A DNA stretch of 64,000 nt from JASGKO01 sp049840595 (GTDB lineage Bacteria; Verrucomicrobiota; Verrucomicrobiia; Chthoniobacterales; Chthoniobacteraceae): positions 148,163 through 212,162 of the forward strand of contig JASGKO010000038.1 in the NCBI GenBank assembly GCA_049840595.1. The letters run 5' to 3'. Made by a program: the position numbers and the translations under genes. Under the pieces are notes generated by a model that was not told where the DNA came from, searched no databases, and saw only the letters and a program-made list of their open reading frames with translations. Shown here one piece after another: positions 20,009 to 30,317 of this stretch (within the stretch, counting starts at the first letter, position 1; each line of letters opens with the position of its first letter).

Positions 20009-23000
20009 CTATGGCGAGACTACGACTCGATAATAGCGCTGGGTGCCGGAGACCCCGCCCGTGTCGGTAAAAGTCAGCGTAGTGCCGCTGCCCGCCTGAG
20101 CGGTGCCCACATTGCTCCAACTCGCCGGATTGAGCGAGTCGCTGCGCTGGAGTTGGTAGTTATGCCCCGAGTAGCCAATGACCGTCACCACGACATTCGA
20201 GCCACTGATCGTCACCGTGCTGGCCTGCACATCGGTGGAATCAATGACAATACCATTGTTCACAAAATTAGCCGGCAAAGTCTGCGAGCCGGTGAGGATG
20301 TCGAGCACGCCATTGTTGGTGAACGTCCCACCGACCGTGATCGCAGTGCCGTTGGTCAGGCGCATCGTGCCGTTCACCGTGAGGTCGCCCGAAACCGCAA
20401 TCGTGCCACCGCAACTGCTGGAAAGCGTGCCGTCGATCTGCAAATCGCCATTGATCGTCCCACAGCCCGTCATTGTCGCGCCGCTATCGATTTCCACCAG
20501 AGTCGCGGTGATTGCGCCACTGGAGAGGCTGAGCGTCGCCCCGCTGAAGGCTTCAAAGTTGCCTCCGCCGTTGTTTAACGAACCGGAAACGGTGAGCGTG
20601 CCAGCTTGGATATCCACATCCCCGAGGAAGCTGGAGGTTCCGCCAAGCGTCCAGTTGCCGGTCCCGACCTTGGTGATGTTCACCCCGTTCTGGTCGCCGC
20701 CAGTGACGATCGCGCCGTTAAAGGTGTTGTCGGTATTCAGACCGCCGACGAGGTAGTTCGTCTCCGTGACATCGCTCCCGCTTTGCCGGCCTTGCAACGT
20801 CGTATTCGAACCGCCCTGCAGCGCACCAAGATAAGCCGTGATGCCGCCGTTGCGGTTGGAAAGAGCAGCGGAGCCGGTACCGAGGTCGAAGAGTGTGGCC
20901 GCGCTACCGGAGTTGGCGTTGGTCCCGCCATTGAGCCGCAGCATCCCACTCCCGCTGCCAAACGAAAGGGTCCCCGCGAAGCCGCTCATGTCCCCGCCAA
21001 CCGTAAGAATGCCGCTGATCCCGCTCAGATCCAGCGTCGGCGAACCGCTGCTGCTCAGCGTGTTCGAGGTCGAGAGCTCACAATCGTCACATTCCCCGTG
21101 CTCGTGATCTTGCTGTTCCCCGTGATCAAAATCGAATTACTGAGCGACGCTCCACTTATCAGGCTCAGCGTGCCGCCCGAGATCGTAACCAACCCCGTCC
21201 CCAGCGTCGAGGCGCTGTTTCCAATCGCCAGCGTCCCCGCGCTCAGCGTCGTCCCGCCGGTGTAGGTATTCGCCGTCGTGTTACTGAGCGTCAGCGTGCC
21301 CGTCCCGCTCTTCACCAGCTTCGTCGCTCCCCCAATCAACCCGCTCCCGCTCAACGTGTAGGCCGTGCTGTTGTTGGAAACCGTCAGCACATTCGGTTGC
21401 AATGTCCCCGTCAGCGTCACTGCGCCCACGCTGCTCGTGTCGTCGAAAGTCACGCTGTCCAGGTTGTAAAACGTCGTGGGCGAGGCTCCGGAGAAATTGC
21501 TGGCGGTGGTATTCAAATCCCAGACGCCGCCGTTCGCGCCCGTCCACGTCAACGAACCAGCGCTGCCGGTGACTACGAGATTGATATACCCAGGCGTGCT
21601 GCCGGAAGAAGGACGCGACAGGCCAAAGGTCTGCCGGGTCGTGCCACTGGTGACCGGCAGCACGAGATTCATCGTGAGCCCGCTGACCGCGAGCGTGGCA
21701 TTGCCGTCGATGAGATTGTAAGTGCCCGCACCGAGAACGCCGTTGATCAGGTTCACGTCGAAATTAACCGTGCCACTCATGGTGAGGGAGCCAGCGGAGG
21801 CGGTGATCTTGTCGTTCGATCCGGTCGGCGAATTCGACAGATCGTAATACAGATTGCAGCCCGTGCTGCTGCCAGCCGCCGTGAAGCCGCCACTCGCGAC
21901 AAGGGTGCCGGTATTGCCCGCGGTCGTCGCGGTTCCCAGATACAGGCTGGCCCCACTATTGATCGCAACTGTTCCCCCCACCGTACCGGAAGCACCGAGG
22001 GCCGCCCCGGAGGAAACCGACAGCGCGGTTGTACCGAGCGTACCATTCATTTGCAGCACGCCACCACTGACGGTGGTCGCGCCGGTATAGCTACTGGTGC
22101 CGGTGAGCGTAAGGGTACCGGTCCCAGTCTTGGTCAGCGCGGCCTTGCTCGAGCCGCCATCCTGGATGGAGCCGGAGAAGGTCGTAGAGGTATTGAGGGC
22201 ACCAATCGACCAGGTCGCCGCGCCGCCACCGCTCAGCCCGCCGCCGTAGAGAATGCCCGAACCGCTCAATTCCCCCACGGTGAGCGTATTGCCCGAGGAG
22301 TTGGTGTAGACCAGCAAGCTCACTGAGGAGCCGAGGTTGATCTTCGCCCCGGCAAAATTGTCGAAGCTGCCGCTGTTGATGAGAAGACGGACACTTCCGC
22401 TACCAATGAAGTTAATCGTGCCCCCGAAGTTGGTGAACGAACCACTGAGATCGTCGCGGGTGACCGTGGTATTGATATTCAAATTGAGCGTGCCGGTGCC
22501 GCTGGCGCTGCCGCCAATCGACATGCGGTTGCCCATGTTGATCGTGCCCGAAGTGCCCGCGGCAACCGCAATGGAATTGGCGAGGCTGACGGTGGTGTTG
22601 GTGCCCGCGTTGTTCGTAAGCGTGCTGTAGAGATTCAGCGTGCCGGTGCCGAGCGAAGCGCCCGCATCGAGCAGGATGGTGCCCGCATTGAACGTGGTGG
22701 GGCCGCTGTAGGTGTTATACGGAGTAAAACTGAGCGTGACCGTGCCGGAGGCGGTGGCGTTTTTCGACAGCGTGATCGAACCCGAGCCGATCGCGGTGAG
22801 CGTGGTCGCGCTCGAAATTCCCGTGCCCGCCACCGGCATGCCCACGGTGAGATTGGCCGTGCTGGTGACCGTGACTGTCGGGCTGCCGCTGGTCGTGGTG
22901 CCCGTGGTGGTGGGAATGGTTGGCGCGATGGTGAGCGTGCCGGGGCCGTTTTTCACCAGGGCGGTTGTGCCGCTGATCCAGCCATAGCCAGAGAAGGTGT

Positions 23001-24819
23001 AGTTCGAGCTATCGGTCTCCACGCTGATGCTACTCGGCGAGATCACCGAGGTAATATTTACCGCCGGGCTGTGCGAGCCGGTGTCGTCGAAAGAAACCCG
23101 ATCGCCCACCGCGTAGGTATCGGCGGTGTTGGTGCTTTCATTAGTCCAGTTGCTGGTCGTAGTGTCCCAGGCATTGGTGGTGCTGTCGCCCTTCCAGAGC
23201 AGGTTTTTGGCAGCGGCCGCGCTGGAGATCAATACTCCACAAGTGGAAGTCATCGTATAACTTCCGTTGGTCACCGAAAAAGTGAAACCACCGATGACCG
23301 GGCCGGTATTCACCGTGGGCACATAATGCACCAGATACCCCCCGGTGCCGGATTGCGTGACCGCACCGCCGGTGACGCTGGAGACCGTGAAAGTAGAGCC
23401 GGAGGCAAAGCCAGCCGCATACTTGGTGAGATCAATATCCACCGAAGAGGGACCGGTGGACGTATTCTTCGCGACAAAGGCGTGCGGGAGCGCGAGCCAG
23501 TTGAGGTAATCCTCAAGATTCGTGTAGCCGGTGCTGGAAGTCGTCGCCGCATCGGCCGCACTGGATGGGTTGAGGCCCTTGGCCGTCTCCCAATCGTCGG
23601 GCATGCCGTCCTGATCGGAATCCACCGGAATCGTGCCGCTGCTGAGCACGCCGTAGCCGCTGTTGCCGAGGCCAGTGGAGGTCTGGCTCACCCAAAGCTG
23701 ACCGCTCGTGCCGAGGGACAGGACGTTGGCCACGACCTGGGCATCCACCTGATCGTGCGGGAGCGCGCCGGAATTGGACAGGACGTAAACGTAGGCATTG
23801 GCCGGCGTAAGCGTGGGCAGCGAAGTGGTGGGAATCGTCGCCGAGGAGCCAAAGTAGTAGGTGCTGAGGACGGTGGCACCCGTGCTGTTATCGGACGAGC
23901 CATTGAGAGTGCCATCGTTGTTGCCATCGAGCAGGTTGCCGATCGCGTAGGCGTTGCAATTCGAAGGAACCTGATAGAAATCATCCGAAGGCGAGGACGT
24001 GCTCGGGCCGGAGATAAAGTAGTTGTTGACGATATCGTAGTTGAAGGTGCCCGAGGTGTTACCCGCGCAGAAGGCGTACTGGTAGTTGTAGTCAATGTTG
24101 TTGACGTATTGGGCGTCGCCCTTGGTCAGCGGGCTGCGCCCGTGGGAGTTCGCCCACAGGTTGTCGATGAAGGTGGCCGGACCACCCTCGAAGTGGCAGT
24201 TGAATTGCTGCTCCTTGATCGGATCGGCGAAGATGCAGTTTTGGAACGTGAGATTCACCGCACCCACCGCATCCACGTTGTTATACGCCGCGAACTCCAT
24301 CGAGCAGTGATCGAAGATCACATTGGTCGTGCTGCCGAGGCTCACGCAGTTTGTATGCGAGTTGGTGCTGCTGGAGCCGGGATAGCTGGGGTCCAGCGTG
24401 CCATCCCGGAAACGGAGATTGCGCACGATGATATTGCTCTGCCCGTAAAACGAAACCTCGGCCCCATAGGTGCCGATGCCATCGCCAGGCGCCGTCTGGC
24501 CCGCAATAGTGAGATTACTCTTGGCCGAAACCGCCGAGAGCAAGTGAATATAGCCCCCCACATCGAAAACAATGATGCGACCGCTGGAGCTCACGGCATC
24601 GCGAAACGAACCTGCGCCGGAGTCGTTCAAATTTGTGACGTGGTAAACCGTCCCGCCCCGACCTCCCGTCGTCGTAGCCCCGTAGCCAATGGCGCCAGAA
24701 AAGGAATTCGCCGCCTGTGCTCCGACCAGACTAAAAATCGGGAGCGCGAGGGCGAAGGAAACGACGTGACGAAAACGCGAAAGCGAAAGCGCAAAGCAAC
24801 TTGGGGTGCAGCTTTTCAT
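20009..24819 (-). CDS. Giant secreted pectate-lyase-like (PL1) protein with beta-strand stalk (frameshifted)
   Basis: A paralogue of the 15072-19829 protein. It has a signal peptide (MKSCTPS start, AQAANS end), a pectate-lyase beta-helix (GYGATTTGGRGG, FDHCSMEFAAYNN, NSHGRSPLTKGD), a DSDQDGMPDDWE calcium loop, an Ig-like segment, beta-strand repeats and the shared end module (RYYRVVVSP). The upstream frame runs out at 21055 because of two extra bases: at 21071-21078 this copy reads CGAGAGCT where copy A (16134-16139) reads CGAGCT, a duplicated AG. The remaining reading frame (20009-20989 and upstream) restores the paralogue's sequence exactly. The start at 24819 is preferred over 24888. A restored protein would be near 1600 residues and probably acts on polygalacturonate at the surface. 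It may be broken, or the shift may be an assembly error. Confidence 0.82.
20942..21475 (-). repeat. Near-identical segment shared with 15964-16560 (copy B)
   Basis: The partner of copy A. It differs by only a handful of bases plus the AG duplication at 21073-21076 that breaks the reading frame. Confidence 0.7.
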
Positions 24820-24987
24820 GGGGTGTGATGAAGTAAAAACGCGGATGAAAAAACTCCGCGGCCAGATTGGGGTGAGGCGATGGAACAATAGATTCCCCTT
24901 CCAGTAGTGTCCAAGTGTTTTTATTTATAAATCATTTTCAACGAGTAACTTACAAAAGTGTAATCATCCATTTACCACCAGAGTTTG

Positions 24988-25031
24988 ATAAAAAATAAAG
25001 GGCGGCTTCCCATTCGGAAAGCCGCCCTTTT
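24988..25031 (-). terminator. Rho-independent terminator of the first PEP-CTERM gene
   Basis: AAAGGGCGGCTT (24997-25008) pairs with AAGCCGCCCTTT (25019-25030). On the minus strand the stem is followed by T-rich sequence (the A run 24988-24999). It lies directly below the stop codon at 25049. The stem core is the same as that of the terminator at 27721-27755. Confidence 0.88.
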
Positions 25032-25048
25032 GCGCAACAGAATTTGAA

Positions 25049-27344
25049 TTACAGCGACCGACGACGGGATTTGAACATCCCGAGCAATCCAGCCCCACCA
25101 AGCAACATCACGCCGACCGAGGGCTCAGGAACTACCGCGATCGTAATGGTCTGGCCATTGGAACTGGTGAAGGACGTCACTCCAAACTGGGTGTTCAACT
25201 GGGTAGCCGTATAGGTTCCAGGCGTGTTAAACAGAGTGCTCGTCGCCGAGTCATAGAGCCCGGCAATCGTTTCCGTTCCGGCACCTGTATCATTCAGGTT
25301 AATGACCGAGTTGGTTCCGAAGGTAAGAATCGCACTATCGGCGATCGCATTGCTATTTTGCAGGGTCAAGGTAACACCTGTTGCATTAGCCAACGTGACA
25401 TTTCCGGTTCCAGCAGTACCAGTCGTGCCAATCGTCAAGGTTCCCGCATTGACGGTGACGCCACCGCTATTGGTATTTGCACCCGAGAGCGTCAAATTAC
25501 CACCGCCCGTCGAATCAGTAACCACCAAGGCACCGGTGCCAGTCATCGCATTGGCGTAGGTGACTGAGTTGGCATTCAAGTCGACCGTGCCCCCGGAGGA
25601 ACCGATGTTCAAGGTCTTGGCGGTGGTCGCACTAGTCACATCTCCCGAGCCATTGCCGCTGAAGGCCGTTGCGTATTTAAGCGTGCCACCATTGAGCGTA
25701 AGCCCGCCATAGTTTGCACCGCCCAAGGCATACAGGCCATTAATTTGGAGCGTGCCTGCGTTCACGGTCGTCGTACCGCTGTAGGTATTGGCGGCCGAAA
25801 GAGAAACCGTGCCACCTCCAGTCTTGGTAACTCCCCCTGTTCCGCCAAGCACACCAGTGAGCGTGATGTTGTGAGCCACATTGGAGGCGTCAGCCGCCTT
25901 GATGGTGATCCCACTCCCTAGAGTCATGGCAAGCGACGAAGACCAGTCAGCCGTCGCCCCAATCGTACCGTTCGTGAGCGCAATGCTCAAGGTGTAGGTA
26001 TTCGTTGCGTTATTTACGATGCCGCCACTGCCCACATACAGGTTGGCGTTGGCACCATTAAGCGTAAGATTGCCATAAGACCCCGCAAGGCCACCGTTCA
26101 AACCAAAACTGATTTTGGGCGTCGTGGTCGTGCCTCCGGTGACGAGAAGCTCCCCGGATGCGGCCACCGTCGCACTCCCCTTGCCAATCACAATGCCGTT
26201 AGTAGTATCATTTTCGGTAAAGGTCCCGCCGGTAACTTGAAACAAATTCGTTCGGGTTGTACTGATACCAATATCAAATTCACCGCCTACGGTAAGGCTA
26301 CCACCGCTAACCTGACCACTGGCTGACGAATTTGATCCAGCAAGCTGGACGACTCCGGTTACATTGGCCGTTCCACCATTAACCTGGAAACCGCTAGTTC
26401 CCATGCTCGCAGCCGTGCTTACAGTCGCTCCCGCGGTAGACGAAAAGAAATAAGAACGACCAAGAGCAACCGAGGCGGTACGCAAATGTTCCCCCATTGA
26501 CGATAAAAGCCATCCCATCAGAACCAGCCAACGCACCACTGGAAGTACCTGATGAAAGCCCACCATTAAAGGCGATGGTTCCATTCGTTAGGATAAATTT
26601 ACCAAAGTTACTGCTGGCCCCGTACTTGGATAACGAGTTTACGGTGATATTCGCACTCGCATTATTTACCGTAAGGGTGCCGGCAGCCGTTGCGGTCAAG
26701 GTGCCATAGGTCGCAGTCCCACTGCCGCTAAGAGTTGTATTCCCAGAGCCGCCATTGTTGATGTTAATCAGCGTGGCCCCGCCATTCGTAATCGTTCCCT
26801 GCAAATTGATTGCTCCCGCACCCGCTGTGTTGAGAGATTTGGTCCCCGCGGTGCCACCGGTGCCACCAGTGATAGTTCCAGCAATCGTCAGACTATTGGT
26901 CGTGCTGGCATTCGTGATGGTGGTGGTCCCGGTGATGGCAGTGCCCAACACTACATTAGCGTTGATGAGCTCGTCATTCGCCACCGTGCTGGTCATGTTC
27001 ACCGTCGCCGTGTCGGTAAGCGTCAGGGTCTGCGCCCCCACACCACCCGAGCCAATAGTATAAGCTGCAGCACTAGCGGTATCGAAGGCAATGCCACCAA
27101 CCGTTACGCCCGAACCAAGGTCAATGGTGGTATTTCCATTGACCGTCGCCGAAGAGTTTACAAAACCTGCCACATCGCCAGTTCCAGGAACCGGCGTCGC
27201 CGTCCAGTTACCAGTACCAGCCCAAGTAGCATCGGTAGCTCCAGTCCAAGTAGCACTGGCGGCTTGGGCAGAATGAAAAGAAAGTCCAGCAATGGCAACG
27301 CCGATACCGACGGTGAGAATCTTCGGGAATGGGGTCATTTTCAT
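25049..27344 (-). CDS. PEP-CTERM surface protein of beta-strand repeats (frameshifted)
   Basis: The N-terminus is a signal peptide (MKMTPFPKILTVG start, SFHSAQAAS cleavage area) identical to that of the 29892 paralogue. The body consists of autotransporter-associated beta-strand repeats (ATWAGTGNWTATPVPGTGD, AANTYSGTTTVNAGTLQING). The C-terminus is a PEP-CTERM signal: VVPEPS, a short hydrophobic helix, then KSRRRSL, which directs exosortase/archaeosortase-type anchoring. No enzyme domain is seen; it is probably a structural or adhesive surface protein. One extra base between 26478 and 26495 splits it into two frames (27344 down to about 26480, then about 26480 to 25049). The paralogue shows the uninterrupted form (VNNGTFSAASV against VNGGTFA plus ASVALG). 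No exosortase gene is in the window. Confidence 0.85.
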
Positions 27345-27481
27345 GGGATGTCAGGAATGGTAGCTAGCAGGACTGAACACGCAAAAAGCCTAATCGAAGA
27401 AGAGATGGCATAATTCACAGTGACCGAGAGGGTGACTGCGAAATGCGAGCACAATCCTATAGGATGCACACGGCATGACTT

Positions 27482-27512
27482 GGGGCGTAGTAGTATTGGG
27501 GTTGGGTTGGGG
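27482..27512. promoter_or_regulatory. C-rich leader tract (CCCCAACCCAACCCC) with G-quadruplex potential, copy 1
   Basis: The plus strand shows G runs at 27482-27485, 27498-27501, 27504-27506 and 27509-27512; the gene strand reads CCCCAACCCAACCCC. A related tract is at 30028-30055 before the paralogue. CCCCAA elements also precede the lyase starts at 736, 3566, 3966, 8876, 19829 and 24819. Confidence 0.4.
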
Positions 27513-27518
27513 TTGCTT

Positions 27519-27542
27519 TGTCAATTTCAAGTGAAATTGACG
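27519..27542. promoter_or_regulatory. Dyad GTCAATTTCA-AG-TGAAATTGAC, copy 1
   Basis: A perfect 10-bp inverted repeat with a 2-bp centre (27520-27541). It lies about 180 bp before the PEP-CTERM gene start and is conserved in the duplicated leader at 30061-30084. Upstream of it on the gene strand, TTGACC and TAGTTT with 17 bases between are conserved in both copies (about 27550-27580), so the dyad probably lies at or just after the transcription start. It could be an operator or a 5' hairpin. Confidence 0.5.
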
Positions 27543-27720
27543 GTCGGAAACTACGAGCAGGCGACAAATAGGTCAACATTTTTGTTGAAATCCCTCTGTG
27601 ACATTTTTATCACAAGCGGTTTGCGTTTTAATACTCAGATAAACACCTACACAACGCCAAGAAGCGGCGAAAATGCTCATAAACAATCCCCGCTCCACTA
27701 AAAAGCCCCCCGATCAAAAT

Positions 27721-27755
27721 AAAAAGGGCGGCATTTTGTCGAAATGCCGCCCTTT
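27721..27755 (-). terminator. Rho-independent terminator of the second PEP-CTERM gene
   Basis: A perfect 15-bp stem: AAAAGGGCGGCATTT (27721-27735) against AAATGCCGCCCTTTT (27741-27755), with a 5-base loop. On the minus strand it is followed by TTTTTATTTTG. The stop codon at 27772 lies 16 bases upstream. Confidence 0.92.
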
Positions 27756-27771
27756 TGTGCAAAAACCAGGA

Positions 27772-29892
27772 TTACAGCGACCGGCGACGGGACTTGAACA
27801 TCCCGAGCAGGCCGAAGCCGCTCAGGAGCATCACCCCGACTGAGGGCTCTGGAACTGCGGAAGCCACGATTACCTGACCGTTATTCGAGCCGACAAAGGC
27901 TGCGGTTCCAAGCAGCGTCGAACCGCTATCGCTATAGAAGCGAATGTCCGCCAGTTGAGTCGAAGTGAGACCCGAATCGGTGAGACCGAAATACAGCGAA
28001 TCAGTCGCAGCATTCCAGTTGTAAATGGAGAGCGTGCCGTTCCAAGTGGTAGCGCTACTATCTGCAAAATGAAGCAGACCGCTATTGGCATTGCTGCTGC
28101 CGTAGTCGATGACCGAGGTGCTGGCCAAGGTGAATGCGCCTGTCCCCGCTGCAGTGGAAGATCCTTCCGAGATGGCAGCCGTCGTAACCAACTTCAAAGT
28201 TCCGCCATTCAGCGTGACCGCCGAAGCCGTCGGAATCGCGGTATTTCCCCCCAACACCAATGCACCGGCATTCACAGTAGTAGCGCCAGTATAGGTATTT
28301 GAGCCCGACAGCGTCAGGTTACCAGCACCGGTCTTGACCAAACCGCCCGTTCCGGAAAGCACACCGCTCAACGCGATATTGTGCGCCACACTGGAAGCAT
28401 CAGCCGCCTGGAAGGTGAAGCTGTTTCCAGCGGTTCCATTTAGAGCAGCGTTAAGGGACGAAGACCAGTCGGCCTTCGCGCCAATCGTTCCATTCGTCAA
28501 ATTAATGGCCAGGGTAAAAGAGTTAGTCGCATTGTTCACAATGCCACCACTGCCGACATAGAGACTGGCATTAGCACCGTTGATGGTCAGATTTCCGGTG
28601 GAGCCAGCCAGACCACTAGCGAGACCAAAACTAACCTTCTCAGTCGTGGTCGTGCCGCCGGTAAGAAGAAGCTGTCCTGCAGCTGCAAGCGTAGTCGCAC
28701 CCTTTGCAATGACAATGCCGTTACCCACCGTATCCGTATCGGTGAGCGTGCCTCCGGTAACCTGAAACAGGCTAGTGCGAGTACCAGATTCGCCGATCGT
28801 CAGTTCGCCACCAACCGTGAGAGAGCCACCGCTCACCTGACCAGTTGCACTACTGCCACCACCGTAAAGGCGCGCAGCCCCAGTTACATTGGCAGTGCCG
28901 CCATTGACCTGAAAACCACTGGTGCCCATGTTAATCGCACTGGTATTAAAAGTGGTGCTTGAGCCCGTGTTCTGCGAACGCCCCATCGTGACCGAGGCAG
29001 CACTAAAAGTACCGTTATTAACAATGACGGCCATGCCGTCCGCACCCGCGGGAACCCCGCTGGAAGTAGCCGACCCGACACCACCGTTGAAGGCAACCGA
29101 GCCACTGTTCAAGATGAATTTGCCATAGGTGGTCGTGGCTCCATAATTGGAAAGCGTCGACACGGTCACCGTCTGACCATTAATCACAACCGAACCGCCA
29201 CCAGAGGCAGTAAGAGTTCGAAGCGAGGAGCTAACATTTCCACTAAGCGTCAGAACACCTTGGTGCGTGGTATCGCTGTTACCGCTCCCTGCAACGGCTA
29301 GGCCGATTCCGGTGGATCCGCCTGCGGTAACGGCATTGGTGATACTCGCAGTGCTGCCAGTCGAAAGCAGCAAGTTGAAAGTCTTAATGCCCGCAGTACC
29401 ACCGGTTCCACCTGTGATCGTCCCGTTAAAAGTAATGTTCTGAGCGGCAGTCGCGTTGGTAACCGTCGTTGTTCCAACCAGTGCCGTGCCCAAAACAATA
29501 TTGGCATTAAATGTCTCCGTGTTGGCCACTGTGGAAGTCATGGTGATCGCAGCAGTCGTATCCGACAGCGTAAGTGTCTCGGCACCCGCCCCACCCGATC
29601 CGATTGTGTAAGCTGCGGCATTGGCCGTATCAAAAAGAACCGTCCCAACCGTCACTCCAGTCCCAAGATCGATCGTGGTGTTGCTATTTACCGTGGCTGC
29701 CGAGTTGACAAAGCCCGCCGTATCGCCAGTTCCAGGAACTGGCGTCGCCGTCCAGTTACCAGTGCCAGCCCAAGTAGCATCGGTGGCTCCAGTCCAAGTG
29801 GCACTGGCAGCTTGGGCAGAGTGAAAGGAAAGTCCAGCAATGGCAACGCCTATGCCGACGGTGAGAATCTTCGGGAATGGGGTCATTTTCAT
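27772..29892 (-). CDS. PEP-CTERM surface protein of beta-strand repeats
   Basis: A protein of 706 residues with a clear signal peptide (1-29, ending AQAAS). The body is made of autotransporter-associated beta-strand repeats rich in Gly, Thr, Ser and Asn (GAGNLTLSGSNTYTGATTVN, MGTSGFQVNGGTANVTGA). The C-terminus is a PEP-CTERM signal: VPEPSVGVML, then hydrophobic residues, then FKSRRRSL. Such proteins are sorted by an exosortase-like enzyme to the outer surface; their role is usually unknown. It is the intact paralogue of the gene at 25049-27344, and the two share the leader region and terminator core, so they arose by tandem duplication and are probably co-regulated. No catalytic domain is visible. 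Confidence 0.92.
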   Translation of the reverse strand: MKMTPFPKILTVGIGVAIAGLSFHSAQAASATWTGATDATWAGTGNWTATPVPGTGDTAGFVNSAATVNSNTTIDLGTGVTVGTVLFDTANAAAYTIGSGGAGAETLTLSDTTAAITMTSTVANTETFNANIVLGTALVGTTTVTNATAAQNITFNGTITGGTGGTAGIKTFNLLLSTGSTASITNAVTAGGSTGIGLAVAGSGNSDTTHQGVLTLSGNVSSSLRTLTASGGGSVVINGQTVTVSTLSNYGATTTYGKFILNSGSVAFNGGVGSATSSGVPAGADGMAVIVNNGTFSAASVTMGRSQNTGSSTTFNTSAINMGTSGFQVNGGTANVTGAARLYGGGSSATGQVSGGSLTVGGELTIGESGTRTSLFQVTGGTLTDTDTVGNGIVIAKGATTLAAAGQLLLTGGTTTTEKVSFGLASGLAGSTGNLTINGANASLYVGSGGIVNNATNSFTLAINLTNGTIGAKADWSSSLNAALNGTAGNSFTFQAADASSVAHNIALSGVLSGTGGLVKTGAGNLTLSGSNTYTGATTVNAGALVLGGNTAIPTASAVTLNGGTLKLVTTAAISEGSSTAAGTGAFTLASTSVIDYGSSNANSGLLHFADSSATTWNGTLSIYNWNAATDSLYFGLTDSGLTSTQLADIRFYSDSGSTLLGTAAFVGSNNGQVIVASAVPEPSVGVMLLSGFGLLGMFKSRRRSL

Positions 29893-30160
29893 GGGATGGT
29901 AAGGATGTAGCTATAGGACTGAATGCAAGAAGACCTTACTCGAATGAGTAAGGGCGAAATTCACAGTAACCGAACAGGCCACTGCGAAATGCGAGCACGA
30001 TCCTATAGGATGCACGCGGCATGATTTGGGGTGTGGTATTGGGGTTTAGTTGGGGTTGCTTGTCAATTCCGAGTGAAATTGACAGCGGGAAACTACGGGT
30101 TGGTGACAATTAGGTCAACATTTTTGTTCAAATCCCTTTGTGACATTTTTATCGCAAGCA
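29893..30160 (-). repeat. Duplicated leader/promoter region (partner of 27345-27620)
   Basis: About 270 bases upstream of the second PEP-CTERM gene match the bases upstream of the first. Shared blocks include CACTGCGAAATGCGAGCAC / GACTGCGAAATGCGAGCAC, TCCTATAGGATGCA, the CCCCAA tract, the dyad at 30061-30084, GGTCAACATTTTTGTT and TGTGACATTTTTATC. Conservation outside the coding sequence suggests a long structured leader and a common promoter. The remaining bases to 30317 show no gene. Confidence 0.65.
30061..30084. promoter_or_regulatory. Dyad TGTCAATT...AATTGACA, copy 2
   Basis: TGTCAATT (30061-30068) and AATTGACA (30077-30084) around the same centre as copy 1 at 27519-27542. The outer 8 bp of each arm are conserved while the inner bases have drifted, as expected for a selected dyad. 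Confidence 0.5.
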
Positions 30161-30317
30161 ATCCCTCGCTTAGAAATACTCAGATAATCACCAGTCACAG
30201 TTTTTCGAAAAATTCTTTATAATTCCCTCATCGTTGCATGACTAAGCTGAAGCTTGGGCACGAGTGGCAATGGAGTTGCGGGACAAGGGGATTTTCGGTC
30301 CACCCTCTGAATAAGTC

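Noticed and set aside
30195..30223. Plus-strand TATAAT at 30218-30223 as promoter of a small RNA
   Set aside because: The -35 is poor, nothing conserved follows, and no plus-strand gene begins before 32744; the A/T-rich context makes chance likely.
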